Assembly: GCF_020176695.1 (NCBI RefSeq)
Contig: NZ_JAIWIA010000022.1
Coordinates: 62,001 to 126,000, forward strand
Length of the DNA stretch: 64,000 nt
Source: Massilia sp. MS-15
GTDB taxonomy: Bacteria > Pseudomonadota > Gammaproteobacteria > Burkholderiales > Burkholderiaceae_D
Direction: 5' to 3'
Under the pieces are notes generated by a model, which had not been told where the DNA came from, ran no database searches, and saw only the letters and a program-made list of their open reading frames with translations. Position 1 is the stretch's first letter; each line of letters starts with the position of its first letter. Below are positions 17,578 through 26,839 of this stretch, one piece after another. Both the position numbers and the translations under genes were made by a program.

Positions 17578-18126
17578 ATGTTGAACCGCGTAGTTACCGT
17601 TGCCGCGCTCGCCGTCGGCGGCATGATGCTGTCCAAGAAACTGAAACAGAACCGCAGCGGCTATGGTGCCAGCTCGTCGGTATCGGAGTCGATCGAGATC
17701 AACGTCCCGGTGCGCACCGCCTACAACCAGTGGACCCAGTTCGAAGACTTCCCGCAGTTCATGAAGAGTGTCAAGGAAATCCGCCAGCTCGACGACAAGC
17801 ACCTGCACTGGCGCGCCAACGTGGCTGGCGAAGAGAAGGAATGGGATGCCGAGATCACCGAGCAGATCCCCGACAAGCGCATCGCCTGGCGCAGCGTCAC
17901 CGGCGTCAGGAATGGCGGCGTCGCCACCTTCCACAAGATCTCGGACAACTGCTGCCGCGTCATGGTCCAGATGGACTATGAAACGGAAAACGCCGTCGAG
18001 TCCATTGGCGACGCGATGGGCGCCGTGCGCATGGAACTGCGCGGCAACCTGCAGAACTTCAAGGAACTGCTCGAGAAGCGCGGCTCGGAAACCGGCGCCT
18101 GGCGCGGCAAGATCGCACAGCACTAA
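17578..18126 (+). CDS. SRPBCC-family protein (cyclase/dehydrase type) with N-terminal hydrophobic segment
   Basis: A 182-residue protein with an N-terminal hydrophobic stretch (VVTVAALAVGGMMLSKKLKQ), probably a membrane anchor or signal. It is followed by an SRPBCC (START-like ligand-binding) domain: VSESIEINVPVRTAYNQWTQ begins it and FPQFMKSVKEIRQ is the usual second motif. These proteins bind lipids or polyketide-like ligands; those with this layout in proteobacteria have no settled role. The AAAGGAG ribosome site fixes the ATG at 17578. A strong terminator follows immediately, so it is probably monocistronic. Confidence 0.8.
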   Translation: MLNRVVTVAALAVGGMMLSKKLKQNRSGYGASSSVSESIEINVPVRTAYNQWTQFEDFPQFMKSVKEIRQLDDKHLHWRANVAGEEKEWDAEITEQIPDKRIAWRSVTGVRNGGVATFHKISDNCCRVMVQMDYETENAVESIGDAMGAVRMELRGNLQNFKELLEKRGSETGAWRGKIAQH

Positions 18127-18157
18127 GTTGATCCGCCTGGCCCGCGCGGCCAGGCAG

Positions 18158-18190
18158 AGCCTGGCGCACTTCGCGGCGCCAGGCTTTTTT
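18158..18190 (+). terminator. Rho-independent terminator of the SRPBCC gene
   Basis: AGCCTGGCGC (18158-18167) pairs perfectly with GCGCCAGGCT (18176-18185) and runs into a T tract. The stem stands 31 bases past the SRPBCC stop. On the other strand there is no T tract, so it does not serve adhC. Confidence 0.85.
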
Positions 18191-18227
18191 CATGGGCGGC
18201 AGGCGCCGCCGCATGCACGGGACAGGA

Positions 18228-19334
18228 TCAGTAGACCACGACCGAGCGGATCGACTCGCCCGACTTCATCAGGTCGAAACCCTCGTTGATGCGCTCGAGC
18301 GGCAGGTGGTGGGTGATCAGGTCGTCGATATTGATCTTGTTTTCCATGTACCAGTCGACGATCTTCGGCACGTCGGTGCGGCCGCGCGCGCCGCCAAAGG
18401 CCGAACCCTTCCACACCCGGCCCGTCACCAGCTGGAACGGGCGGGTCGAGATTTCCTGGCCGGCCGCCGCCACGCCGATGATGATCGACTGGCCCCAGCC
18501 CTTGTGGCAGCACTCCAGCGCCTGGCGCATGGTGGTGACGTTGCCCACGCACTCGAAGCTGTAGTCGGCGCCGCCGTCGGTCAGCCCGACGATGGCGTCG
18601 ACCACGTTCTCGACATTGGTCGGGTTGATGAAATGGGTCATGCCGAACTTGCGCGCCATTGCTTCGCGTTCCGGGTTCAGGTCGACGCCGATGATTTTAT
18701 CGGCGCCGACCATCTTCGCCGCCTGGATCACGTTCAGGCCGATGCCGCCCAGGCCGAACACGACCACGTTGGCGCCCGCCTCCACCTTCGCCGTGAAGAT
18801 CACGGCGCCGATGCCGGTGGTGACGCCGCAGCCGATGTAGCAGATCTTGTCGAAGGGCGCGTCCGAACGCACCTTGGCCAGCGCGATCTCCGGCACCACG
18901 ATGTAGTTCGAGAAGGTCGAGGTGCCCATGTAGTGGTACAGGGGTTTGCCGTCCAGCGAAAAACGGGACGTCGCGTCGGGCATCAGGCCGCGACCCTGGG
19001 TAGAGCGGATCGCCTGGCACAGGTTGGTTTTTTGCGACAGGCAGAACTTGCACTGGCGGCATTCCGGCGTGTACAGCGGAATCACGTGGTCGTCACGGCG
19101 CAGGCTGGTCACGCCCGGGCCGACGTCGACCACCACGCCCGCGCCCTCATGCCCCAGGATGGCCGGGAACAGGCCTTCCGGATCGGCACCTGACAGCGTG
19201 TAGTAGTCGGTGTGGCAAATCCCGGTGGCTTTCACTTCGACGAGCACCTCGCCCGCCTTCGGGCCTTCGAGCTCGACTTCCTCGATCGTGAGCGGATGGC
19301 CCGCCTTCCATGCAACTGCTGCCTTGGTCTTCAT
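18228..19334 (-). CDS. adhC: S-(hydroxymethyl)glutathione dehydrogenase / class III alcohol dehydrogenase
   Basis: A 368-residue zinc, NAD-dependent enzyme oxidising the formaldehyde-glutathione adduct to S-formylglutathione, and reducing S-nitrosoglutathione. Catalytic zinc ligands are visible: Cys in GICHTD (about 40), His in GHEGAG (about 62) and Cys in GCGVTTG (about 170). The structural zinc site is the four-cysteine CRQCKFCLSQKTNLC. The Rossmann motif is GLGGIG. Length equals E. coli FrmA (369). The ATG at 19334 matches the family N-terminus MKTKAAVAW. No S-formylglutathione hydrolase or FrmR lies beside it in the window. Confidence 0.94.
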   Translation of the reverse strand: MKTKAAVAWKAGHPLTIEEVELEGPKAGEVLVEVKATGICHTDYYTLSGADPEGLFPAILGHEGAGVVVDVGPGVTSLRRDDHVIPLYTPECRQCKFCLSQKTNLCQAIRSTQGRGLMPDATSRFSLDGKPLYHYMGTSTFSNYIVVPEIALAKVRSDAPFDKICYIGCGVTTGIGAVIFTAKVEAGANVVVFGLGGIGLNVIQAAKMVGADKIIGVDLNPEREAMARKFGMTHFINPTNVENVVDAIVGLTDGGADYSFECVGNVTTMRQALECCHKGWGQSIIIGVAAAGQEISTRPFQLVTGRVWKGSAFGGARGRTDVPKIVDWYMENKINIDDLITHHLPLERINEGFDLMKSGESIRSVVVY

Positions 19335-19581
19335 GTGTATCCTTCCTGAACCAGAACGTGGCGCGGCAAGCATGCCGCGCCGCCAAGTTTGACATCATAA
19401 CAAGGAACGGTCGGATACGACGCTCCCCGCTTTCCAGCGCACCGTTCAAATTTTGTATGCACGAGTTCTCACTTTTGACATAGACTTGTTTCACCGCAGA
19501 TGTATGTATGCGGCATAAAAATCCGCGTACGACGCCGCCAGAGCCTCGACGCGACAACAAGTACTTACACGGAGAATCGTA

Positions 19582-21144
19582 ATGGCAGACAAGAACACTC
19601 GCAGCTCTTCCCTCCAGGCCTGCCTGGCAGCCATGCTCGCCGCCGGCATATTCGGCCAGGCGCAGGCCGCGGCGCCCGACACCACCCGCGTCATCGTCGC
19701 CTTCAAGCCGGGCGCCGCGGCCAAGGTCAAATCGCTGGTGGCCGCTTCGAAAGGCGCGGTCAAGCACGAGATCTTCGGCATGAACGCAATGGCGATCGAG
19801 GTGCCGGCAGTGGCGCTGAAGGGGCTCGAGAACAACCCGAACGTGGAGTACATCGAAGAAGACGTGGTGCGCAGGCCCTTCGCCCTGACCAGCCCTTCCA
19901 CCGGCACGCCCTACCAGAGCGGCCAGCTGGTCCCCTACGGCATCAAGCAGGTGCAAGCCGACCAGCTGCCGGACAGCGTGGCCGCCAACCGCAAGCTGTG
20001 CATCATCGACTCGGGCTACGACCGCAACCACGAAGACCTGTCCGCCAACAGCGTCACCGGCGAATACGACGCTGGCACCGGCTGGTGGTACACCGACGAG
20101 AACCACCACGGCACCCACGTGGCGGGCACCATCGCCGCCATCAACAACAGCGGCACCGGCGTGGTCGGCGTGAACCCGAACCGCCAGCTCAAGCTGCACA
20201 TCGTGAAGGTGTTCGGCAAGGATGGCTGGGCCTATTCCTCGACCCTGACCTCGGCCGCCAACAAGTGCGGCGCGGCCGGCGCCAACGTGATCAGCATGTC
20301 GCTCGGCGGCGGACGCAAGAGCACCACCGAGCAGCGCGCCTTCGACAGCCTGTATTCCAAGGGCGTGCTGAGCATCGCCGCCGCCGGCAACGATGGCAAC
20401 AGCGTGGTCTCCTACCCGGCCGGTTATACCAGCGTGGTGATGGTCGGCGCGGTCGACGAGAACAAGCAGTGGGCCAGCTTCTCGCAGTACAACAGCAAGG
20501 TCGAACTGGCCGGCCCGGGCGTGGGCGTGCTGTCCACCGTGCCGATGGGCGGCGGCCAGGAAGCGGTACTGAACGTCGGCGGCGTGGCCTACGTGGCGGG
20601 CGCCATGGAAGGCTCGCCGGTGAAGACCGCCACCGCGCCGCTGGCCGACTTTGGCCTGGGCGACAAGGTCAACACGGCCGTCTCGGGCAAGGTCTGCCTG
20701 ATCCAGCGCGGCACCGTGGACTTCGCGGTCAAGGTCAGCAACTGCCAGAACAGCGGCGGCGTCGGCGCGATCGTGTACAACAACGTGGCCGGGGCCTTTG
20801 GCGGCACGCTCGGCACCACCGTCACCAGCATCCCGTCGGTGACCGCCACCGATACCGATGGCACGGCGATGAAGGCGCAGCTGGGCCAGAGCGCGACGGT
20901 CGGCATCCAGGCCACCAGCTACGCCTACTACGACGGCACCTCGATGGCGACGCCGCACGTGTCGGCGGTGGCGGCCCTGGTGTGGAGCTACTACCCGAGC
21001 TGCACCGCCGCCCAGATCCGCAGCACGCTCACCAAGAGCGCGCTCGACCTGGGCCCGGCCGGCCGCGACACCAAGTACGGTTTCGGCCTGGTGCAGGCCA
21101 AGGCCGCGCGCGACCGCATCGCGTCGCTGGGCTGCGGTAACTGA
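19582..21144 (+). CDS. Secreted subtilisin-like serine protease (S8) with PA-domain insert
   Basis: A 520-residue secreted protease. It has a signal peptide (to about residue 29, GQAQA), then an I9-type inhibitory propeptide (about 36-95, ending NPNVEYIEEDVV). The subtilase catalytic domain has Asp143 (IIDSGYD), His176 (HHGTHVAG), oxyanion Asn270 (AAAGNDG) and Ser454 (DGTSMATPH). Between Asn and Ser, residues about 325-445 form a protease-associated (PA) insert (VCLIQRGTVDFAVKV and GVGAIVYNN), often involved in substrate choice. A TTGACA at 19475 suggests a promoter, but no clear -10 was found. An extracellular or periplasmic digestive role is likely. Confidence 0.92.
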   Translation: MADKNTRSSSLQACLAAMLAAGIFGQAQAAAPDTTRVIVAFKPGAAAKVKSLVAASKGAVKHEIFGMNAMAIEVPAVALKGLENNPNVEYIEEDVVRRPFALTSPSTGTPYQSGQLVPYGIKQVQADQLPDSVAANRKLCIIDSGYDRNHEDLSANSVTGEYDAGTGWWYTDENHHGTHVAGTIAAINNSGTGVVGVNPNRQLKLHIVKVFGKDGWAYSSTLTSAANKCGAAGANVISMSLGGGRKSTTEQRAFDSLYSKGVLSIAAAGNDGNSVVSYPAGYTSVVMVGAVDENKQWASFSQYNSKVELAGPGVGVLSTVPMGGGQEAVLNVGGVAYVAGAMEGSPVKTATAPLADFGLGDKVNTAVSGKVCLIQRGTVDFAVKVSNCQNSGGVGAIVYNNVAGAFGGTLGTTVTSIPSVTATDTDGTAMKAQLGQSATVGIQATSYAYYDGTSMATPHVSAVAALVWSYYPSCTAAQIRSTLTKSALDLGPAGRDTKYGFGLVQAKAARDRIASLGCGN

Positions 21145-21169
21145 TCCGGGTATCGCGCGGCCCGGCCCC

Positions 21170-21721
21170 TCAGGCCTGGCCGCCGCCGGCCGGTTGCCCC
21201 GGCCGGTTGCCCCGCCCCGGCGCATCCAGCGCCAGGCGCATCGCGCATTCCATCCGTCCGGGCACACCCGGCATCGAATACGCCTCCCCCAGTATGCTGA
21301 AACCCGCGCGCCGGTACAGCGCCAGCGCCGCCGCATTGGCGCAGTTCACGCCCAGGCCCACGGTACGGGCTCCGCGGTCCCGCGCCCAGCCAAGGGCGGC
21401 CGCCAGCAGTCCAGCCGCCATGCCCTGCCCGCGCCATTCGGGCGCCACCCACATCTGGTACAGGTTGACGGTGCCAGGATCGTCGTCATCGACCCTGGCC
21501 CACAGAAGTCCGGCCAGCGTCCCCGGCCGGCCAGGCGCTTCGGCCGCCAGCGGACAGTCGATGCCGGAGACGCTTGCCTGCGCCAGGCGAGCGGCCCAGT
21601 CTTCCGGCGGGCGCGCCAGCGCTTCGTCCAGCGTGGCGCCGAAGGCCTCCGGCGCGTCTTCCAGTGCGCGCAGGCGCAGCGCCCGGTAGGCCTGCCAGTC
21701 GCCGGGCGCCAGCCGGCGCAC
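21170..21721 (-). CDS. GNAT-family N-acetyltransferase
   Basis: A 183-residue acetyl-CoA-dependent acetyltransferase. The N-terminus VRRLAPGDWQAYRALRLRAL and EDAPEAFG are typical. The acetyl-CoA loop is visible in MWVAPEWRGQGMAAGLLAAAL (V-x-P-x-W-R-G-x-G) and the C-terminal part in NAAALALYRRAGF. The GTG at 21721 has an AGAGG ribosome site at five bases and gives the usual family start; a TTG at 21739, which overlaps the M28 stop codon as TTGA, is the alternative. Substrate unknown. It follows the M28 peptidase as the last gene of a minus-strand run. Confidence 0.82.
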   Translation of the reverse strand: MRRLAPGDWQAYRALRLRALEDAPEAFGATLDEALARPPEDWAARLAQASVSGIDCPLAAEAPGRPGTLAGLLWARVDDDDPGTVNLYQMWVAPEWRGQGMAAGLLAAALGWARDRGARTVGLGVNCANAAALALYRRAGFSILGEAYSMPGVPGRMECAMRLALDAPGRGNRPGQPAGGGQA

Positions 21722-21735
21722 CAGTGCCTCTGCGC

Positions 21736-23208
21736 TCAAGGCGCGGCGAGCAGCGCGCGGCCCTTGGCGGCGTAGCCTGCCGCCTTCGGCGCGTCGGTCC
21801 AGGCCGGGCGCACCGGGTTGTCGGCGATGTCGTACATGCCCTGGGCCAGCATGCGCGTCACGCGCGCCATGTTGTCGTAATCGAGCTTGTCCCAGGTATC
21901 GTCCTTGCCGTGGTAGTCGGGGAAGCCGTACGCCACCGACAGCGTGTGCGCCGGCACGCCGGCATCGGCCAGCGACTGGTTGTCGGCGCGGCCGAAGAAC
22001 TGGTCGCTGAAGGAGGCATGCTTCCACAGGCGGATGCCGGTCTGCTCGGCCGACTTCTTCAGCATCTCGCCCACGGTGGAAAAATCGAATCCGGTCATCG
22101 CGACCGAATTGAGCTGCTGGCCTTCGCTGTCGTCGGTGCGGCCGGTCTGCTCGAGGTTGATCATGGCCACCGTATCCTTCAGCGGGAACACCGGATGGCG
22201 CGCATAGTACTTCGATCCCAGCATGCCCATCTCCTCGCCCCACAGGGTCATGAAGACCATGCTGCGGCGCGGACGCTCCTTGCGCGCGGCCAGCGCTTCG
22301 GCCGCGCCAATCACCGAGGCCACGCCGCTGGCGTCGTCGTTCGCGCCGTTGTAGACCTCGCCGTTGCGGATGCCGACATGGTCATGGTGGGCCGTCATCA
22401 GCACATAGCTGTTCTTCAGCGAAGGATCTGAACCGCGCAGCACGCCGACCACGTTGCGCAGCTTGACCGAACGCAGCGCCACGGCCGCCACCCGCGCCGT
22501 CACGCTGGCGCCACCCTTCTCCAGCGCGGCCGCGGCATCCGCCGCATGCAGCACCAGCACCTGCGGCGCGCCCTTCACCGCGGGCTGCTCGGGATTGACC
22601 AGCCAGCCGCCGGTGCCGGCGCCGTGGCGCTTCTCGCGGTCGATCATGATGACCAGGGCCGGCTTGCTCCTCAGTTTTTCCTGCAGCTGGCGGACGGCGC
22701 CCGGCACCGGCGCGGCCGGCACCACCAGCACCTTGCCGTTGGCGGCCTCGCTGTTTTCCAGCGCTTCCTTCCAGCCCATGTAGACCGCCGGCGTGGAGGC
22801 CAGCGACACCGCGTCCAGGAAGCCTCCGGTCGCGCCACCGGCCGGCACCGTGACGGTGCTGCCACCCGCGCTCACGCTCAGGCTCACGTCTTCCGGCTTG
22901 CGCTCGGCGTACTGCCAGTGCGCGGTCTGGAAGTAGCCGTCGTCGCCGGCCGGCTCCAGCCCCGCCTTGCGGAACTGGGCGGCGATGTAGTCGGTGGCCA
23001 GGTCCTGGCCGCGCGAGGGCGTGCCGCGGCCTTCCAGTTCGTCCGAGGCGAGGTACTTGACGTGGGCGCGCAGGGCGTCCGGAGCGATGCTGGACAGGTA
23101 GGCGCCTGCCGCGACCGGGGCGGTGGCCGGGCTGGTGGCGGCGGTCGGAAGCTGGGTGCAGCCGGCGGCGGCCAGCGCGAGGACGAGGGCGGAAAGGTGA
23201 AGACGCAT
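21736..23208 (-). CDS. M28-family zinc aminopeptidase, lipoprotein
   Basis: A 490-residue envelope peptidase. The signal peptide ends in a lipobox (LALAAAGC), so it should be lipid-anchored. Residues about 90-260 form a PA-like insert. The M28 catalytic part has zinc ligands in MTAHHDHVG, GANDDASGV (bridging Asp) and WGEEMG (general-base Glu and ligand Glu), with NLEQTGR and YHGKDDTWD completing the set. It is most similar in layout to aminopeptidase Y/S-type enzymes. The ATG at 23208 gives the clean lipoprotein signal; an in-frame start 14 codons upstream lacks it. GNAT follows. Confidence 0.88.
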   Translation of the reverse strand: MRLHLSALVLALAAAGCTQLPTAATSPATAPVAAGAYLSSIAPDALRAHVKYLASDELEGRGTPSRGQDLATDYIAAQFRKAGLEPAGDDGYFQTAHWQYAERKPEDVSLSVSAGGSTVTVPAGGATGGFLDAVSLASTPAVYMGWKEALENSEAANGKVLVVPAAPVPGAVRQLQEKLRSKPALVIMIDREKRHGAGTGGWLVNPEQPAVKGAPQVLVLHAADAAAALEKGGASVTARVAAVALRSVKLRNVVGVLRGSDPSLKNSYVLMTAHHDHVGIRNGEVYNGANDDASGVASVIGAAEALAARKERPRRSMVFMTLWGEEMGMLGSKYYARHPVFPLKDTVAMINLEQTGRTDDSEGQQLNSVAMTGFDFSTVGEMLKKSAEQTGIRLWKHASFSDQFFGRADNQSLADAGVPAHTLSVAYGFPDYHGKDDTWDKLDYDNMARVTRMLAQGMYDIADNPVRPAWTDAPKAAGYAAKGRALLAAP

Positions 23209-23310
23209 GCGTTTGCTTTCGAGTGAATGGCAAGAAAGGCAATATCGCATGGCGCCCCACGCCCGGTCAATCCGCGCCGGGCAGAATCGGATGCATATGC
23301 GTGGCCATGC

Positions 23311-24126
23311 TCACGGCGCGGCGCGCAAGCGCGCGTCCAGGTCCTGCTCGTCGGGCGGATTGGCGAATACCTGCTGCAGGGTCCAGCCCTTCCTGTCGAG
23401 CAGGTAGGCCACCTTCAGGTGGAACTCGCGGTACAGGCCGCTCCTGTCGTGGTCGAGCGCCCAGGTGCCGAGCGCGAACAGGTCGCGGTTGGCGTCGAAG
23501 TCGAAGTCGCCGGCCTTGCCGACATAGTCCGCATAGCCTTCCAGCAGCCAGCGTGGATAACGCAGCATGACGGTGCGGCCGAAAGCGCGCGACACGTCGA
23601 CGTGGGTGATCTCGTGCGCGATGAAGTAGGACAGCGGCCGCTCGGCCGCGTCGGCCAGCGGCCGGTCTCCCGGCGGAAGGATGCGGTTGGCGGGGATGTC
23701 GGAAGCGCGGATGAACACCTGCCGGGTGAGCCAGACGTCGGCCGCGCCGCCCATGCGCGCGTGAAAATGGCGGCCGTACAGCCACAGGCGCCAGTCGTCG
23801 TTGCAGAAGAAGATCTCGACCGGGACCGCGCGCGCGTGCAGCGACGAGGTGCGCAGGCGCCGCGTCACGTCGTCCAGCACGTCCGTGATCTCGCCCGGGA
23901 TCGGCCGGTCCGACCAGACATGGTAGTTCTGGTAGGTGCTGCGATACGCGAACGCCGGTTCTGGAAAGGCGCATATCACCATGTACAGGCTGGCCGCGGC
24001 CAGCAGGCCGGCCAGGCAGGTTTTCAGGAAGCCCGCAATGGCGCGGCCGGGACGGATGGCAGGTCGGGTCAAGATCGTTCTCGCGGTATGGCGCGCCAGC
24101 GGGATGCCGGTGCGCGACAGGCGCAA
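23311..24126 (-). CDS. Membrane-anchored HExxH protein, putative zinc peptidase
   Basis: About 271 residues with one hydrophobic segment (FLKTCLAGLLAAASLYMVIC) near the N-terminus, then a soluble domain carrying HEITH, the HExxH zinc-peptidase signature. A glutamate about 28 residues on (RWLLEGYADY) fits the third ligand of a gluzincin. No family name is certain. The start is uncertain: TTG at 24126 is the longest and another TTG at 24072 would still keep the hydrophobic segment; neither has a strong ribosome site. Flanked by an M28 peptidase and an ion channel on the same strand. Probably periplasmic and membrane-tethered. Confidence 0.68.
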   Translation of the reverse strand: MRLSRTGIPLARHTARTILTRPAIRPGRAIAGFLKTCLAGLLAAASLYMVICAFPEPAFAYRSTYQNYHVWSDRPIPGEITDVLDDVTRRLRTSSLHARAVPVEIFFCNDDWRLWLYGRHFHARMGGAADVWLTRQVFIRASDIPANRILPPGDRPLADAAERPLSYFIAHEITHVDVSRAFGRTVMLRYPRWLLEGYADYVGKAGDFDFDANRDLFALGTWALDHDRSGLYREFHLKVAYLLDRKGWTLQQVFANPPDEQDLDARLRAAP

Positions 24127-24208
24127 CTTACTGGACCAGTCTTATCGAAAGCTTAATGGCGCACGCGCCGGTCCGCGCGTGGCGCAGAATATGCGGGCCG
24201 CGTAGGAT

Positions 24209-24922
24209 TCAGTCGTCTTCCCAGGATGCGCGCGGCGTCTTCGGCGCGCGCCGCTGGATCTTGCCCTGGGTCGTGAAACCGATCAGGCGCGCCACCACCG
24301 CCGCCAGGTACATCACGCCGACCAGCATCTCGATGCTGCACAAGGCGCGCGCATGCACGGTCAGCGGAATCACGTCACCGATGCCGGTGCTCGACAGCAG
24401 CGCGAAGCTCAGGTAATTCAGTTCGCTCCAGGTGCGCGGCGCGCCCGCGTTGACGGCGGCGGCGAAGGTGCCCGGCTGGAGTTCCTGCACCATCAGGTAC
24501 AGGTGGGTGAAGCCCCAGGCCAGCAGGGTGAAGGTGGCGCCGGCGGCGAACAGTTCATCGGTGGTGGCCTGGCGGTCGCCCATCATGTAGGCGATCAGGC
24601 TGCCCGCGGCATAGAAGTAGAACAGGGCTTCCAGGGCGGACGACCAGGCCAGCAGGGTGCTGCGCAGGTCGAACACGCTCTGCAGCAGCAGCAGGATCAC
24701 GATCGGCACGGCGAGCGCGATGCTGACCCGGGTCTCGCCCGGCGTGCGCCGCACCATACGGATGGTCAGCGCCAGCACCAGCACGCCGAACACGTTGAGC
24801 ACCCCGTGCCCGGCCGGCTCGCCTTCGATGAAGGGATACAGCAGCATGCCGAGCAGCTGCACCAGCAGCAGGATGGCGGAAGGGTGGCGGCTGGTATGGA
24901 TGAGCAGGCGCAGGGGTCGCAT
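24209..24922 (-). CDS. Six-helix potassium-channel-like ion channel
   Basis: A 237-residue membrane protein with about six hydrophobic helices and a re-entrant pore loop before the last one. The loop reads ALLSSTGIGDVIP; TGIGD is a variant of the potassium selectivity filter TVGYGD, and the spacing before the last helix (LCSIEMLVGVMYLAAVVARL) fits the Ion_trans_2 pattern. No RCK/TrkA nucleotide-binding domain or charged S4 voltage sensor is present, only a short basic tail. A GGAG ribosome site precedes the ATG. It lies 64 bases behind the chemoreceptor gene. Potassium selectivity is inferred only. Confidence 0.78.
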   Translation of the reverse strand: MRPLRLLIHTSRHPSAILLLVQLLGMLLYPFIEGEPAGHGVLNVFGVLVLALTIRMVRRTPGETRVSIALAVPIVILLLLQSVFDLRSTLLAWSSALEALFYFYAAGSLIAYMMGDRQATTDELFAAGATFTLLAWGFTHLYLMVQELQPGTFAAAVNAGAPRTWSELNYLSFALLSSTGIGDVIPLTVHARALCSIEMLVGVMYLAAVVARLIGFTTQGKIQRRAPKTPRASWEDD

Positions 24923-24986
24923 CGGTGCTCCGTCGGCGAGATAGAAGCGCCTATTGTATGCAATCTGCCCGGTGGCGGCAGGCCGC

Positions 24987-26606
24987 TCAGCCGGCGTGCG
25001 CGATGGCGCGCCGCGCCGCCTTCCCGGCCAGCGCCGGGGCGGCCCGCGCCGGTTCTTCCTCGGCCAGGCGGAACACCGCCACCAGCTCGCCGAGGCGCCC
25101 CGCCTGCTCCTGCATCGAGGCGGCGGCCGCTGCCGCTTGTTCCACCAGGGCCGAATTCTGCTGGGTCACCTCGTCCATGTGGGCGATCGCGCCATTCACC
25201 TGTTCGATGCCTCCGCTCTGCTCGGCGGTGGCGGCGCTGATCTCGGCCACCACGCCGGTCACGCGGCGCACGCTCTCGACCACTTCCTGCATGGTGGCGC
25301 CGGCCTGGGCCACCAGCGCGCTGCCGGAATCGACCCGTTCAACCGAGGCACCGATCAGGGCCTTGATTTCCTTGGCAGCCGCGGCCGAGCGCTGCGCCAG
25401 GCTGCGCACTTCGCTCGCGACCACGGCGAAGCCGCGTCCCTGCTCGCCCGCGCGCGCCGCCTCCACCGCCGCATTCAGGGCCAGGATGTTGGTCTGGAAG
25501 GCGATGCCGTCGATGACGCCGATGATGTCCACCACGCGCCGCGAGGAATCGTTGATGGCGCCCATGGTCTCGACCACCTGGGCCACCACTTCGCCGCCGC
25601 GCACGGCCACGCTGGAGGCGGCCGTGCTCAGGCCGTTCGCCTGGCGCGCATGGTCCGCGTTCTGGCGCACGGTGGAGGTCAGTTCTTCCATCGACGAGGC
25701 GGTTTCCTCGAGCGAGGAGGCCTGCTGCTCGGTACGGCGGGACAGGTCCTGGTTGCCGGCATTGATCTCGGCCGACGCGGTGGCGATGGCATCGGTGGCG
25801 CTGCGCACCTGGCTGACCACGGCGGCCAGGCTGTCGCGCATGCCGCGGATCGCGAACAGCAGGCTGCCGCGGTCCTTCGGGTCGGTCTCGATCCGCACCG
25901 CCAGGTTGCCGGCGGCGATCTGGCCCGCCACCTCGGCCGCGTAGCCCGGCTCGCCGCCAAGCTGGCGCAGCAGGCCGCGGGTGATCACGGTGGCGGCGAC
26001 GGCGCCGGCCAGCAGGGCCAGTACGCCGAGCGCCAGCAGCGCATTGCGGCTCGCCGCATAGGTTTGCACCGCGCCCTCGTAGGTGGCCTGCATGCTGCCG
26101 CCCAGGTGCGAGATCAGGTCGTTGGAGGCGATGAAAGTGCTGCTCTGCAGCTTGCGCGCGGGGCCCAGCAGGTGGGCGATGGCCGCATCGCGCTCGCCGG
26201 CCGCGTGCAGGCGCAGCACCTGGTCGAGCGCGCCGATGTACTGGACGTAGGCGGCCTTGTAGGCCTGCAGCTTGCCGGCGCCGGCGCCGGAACCGACGCT
26301 GGCCGCGAGCTGGGCGAACATCGCGTCGCTGTCCTTGCGGGCGCTGGCGATGGTCGCGAAATTCTTCTTGTCGGATTCCTCGCTGCTCACCAGGAGCAGG
26401 TCGCGTACGGTGCGCGCGGTACGGTTGATGCGGTCGGCCAGTTCCTGGGCCACCACCACCTTCGGGTAGGCGTCGAGCGCCATCGCACGGGTATCCTCAT
26501 GGAGCGTGCCGAGCTTGGCGATGCCGACGCCGATCATGGCCAGCAGCAGCACCAGTACCAGGGCAAAACCGAGGGCCAGCCGGGTACCTACCTTCATGTG
26601 TGTCAT
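24987..26606 (-). CDS. Methyl-accepting chemotaxis protein
   Basis: A 539-residue chemoreceptor. One helix at about 10-31, a periplasmic four-helix-bundle sensor to about 188 and a second helix at about 190-212 are followed by HAMP ([20 protein letters not shown]) and a long cytoplasmic coiled coil. The hairpin tip has the signature [23 protein letters not shown]. Methylation-type Glu/Gln heptads are visible ([18 protein letters not shown]). The C-terminus has no CheR-binding pentapeptide. The ATG at 26606 has a GGAGAA ribosome site. No other che genes are present. Ligand unknown. Confidence 0.92.
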   Translation of the reverse strand: MTHMKVGTRLALGFALVLVLLLAMIGVGIAKLGTLHEDTRAMALDAYPKVVVAQELADRINRTARTVRDLLLVSSEESDKKNFATIASARKDSDAMFAQLAASVGSGAGAGKLQAYKAAYVQYIGALDQVLRLHAAGERDAAIAHLLGPARKLQSSTFIASNDLISHLGGSMQATYEGAVQTYAASRNALLALGVLALLAGAVAATVITRGLLRQLGGEPGYAAEVAGQIAAGNLAVRIETDPKDRGSLLFAIRGMRDSLAAVVSQVRSATDAIATASAEINAGNQDLSRRTEQQASSLEETASSMEELTSTVRQNADHARQANGLSTAASSVAVRGGEVVAQVVETMGAINDSSRRVVDIIGVIDGIAFQTNILALNAAVEAARAGEQGRGFAVVASEVRSLAQRSAAAAKEIKALIGASVERVDSGSALVAQAGATMQEVVESVRRVTGVVAEISAATAEQSGGIEQVNGAIAHMDEVTQQNSALVEQAAAAAASMQEQAGRLGELVAVFRLAEEEPARAAPALAGKAARRAIAHAG

Positions 26607-26798
26607 TGGATTCTCCGATGCCGCGGAAGAGGGCCGGATGCGCCGGCCAGGGCGGCGGCGGTGGCGTCATCGGCCGTGAATGATAAATACGAGTCGCTGC
26701 ATTATACAATTTTTCCTATGAGAAATAAGCAGCGGAGAGGCTGGCTGTTTCTTTGACGCAACTGCCGCGCCGGCGACCGCATCCGCCCCGCCCTCCTC

Positions 26799-26804
26799 TA
26801 TAAT
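26799..26804 (+). promoter_or_regulatory. Putative -10 box for valS
   Basis: A perfect TATAAT stands 36 bases before the valS ATG. The base run 17 upstream (around 26776) is a poor -35, so the promoter is either weak at -35 or helped by an activator. Position and the perfect hexamer support it. Confidence 0.45.
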
Positions 26805-26839
26805 GTTCGTTTCGCATCCTTTTACGACGCCACCACATC

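Noticed and set aside
19475-19505. A sigma-70 promoter for the secreted subtilase
   Set aside because: TTGACA at 19475-19480 is perfect, but no acceptable -10 hexamer lies 15-19 bases downstream, so it was not listed as a feature.
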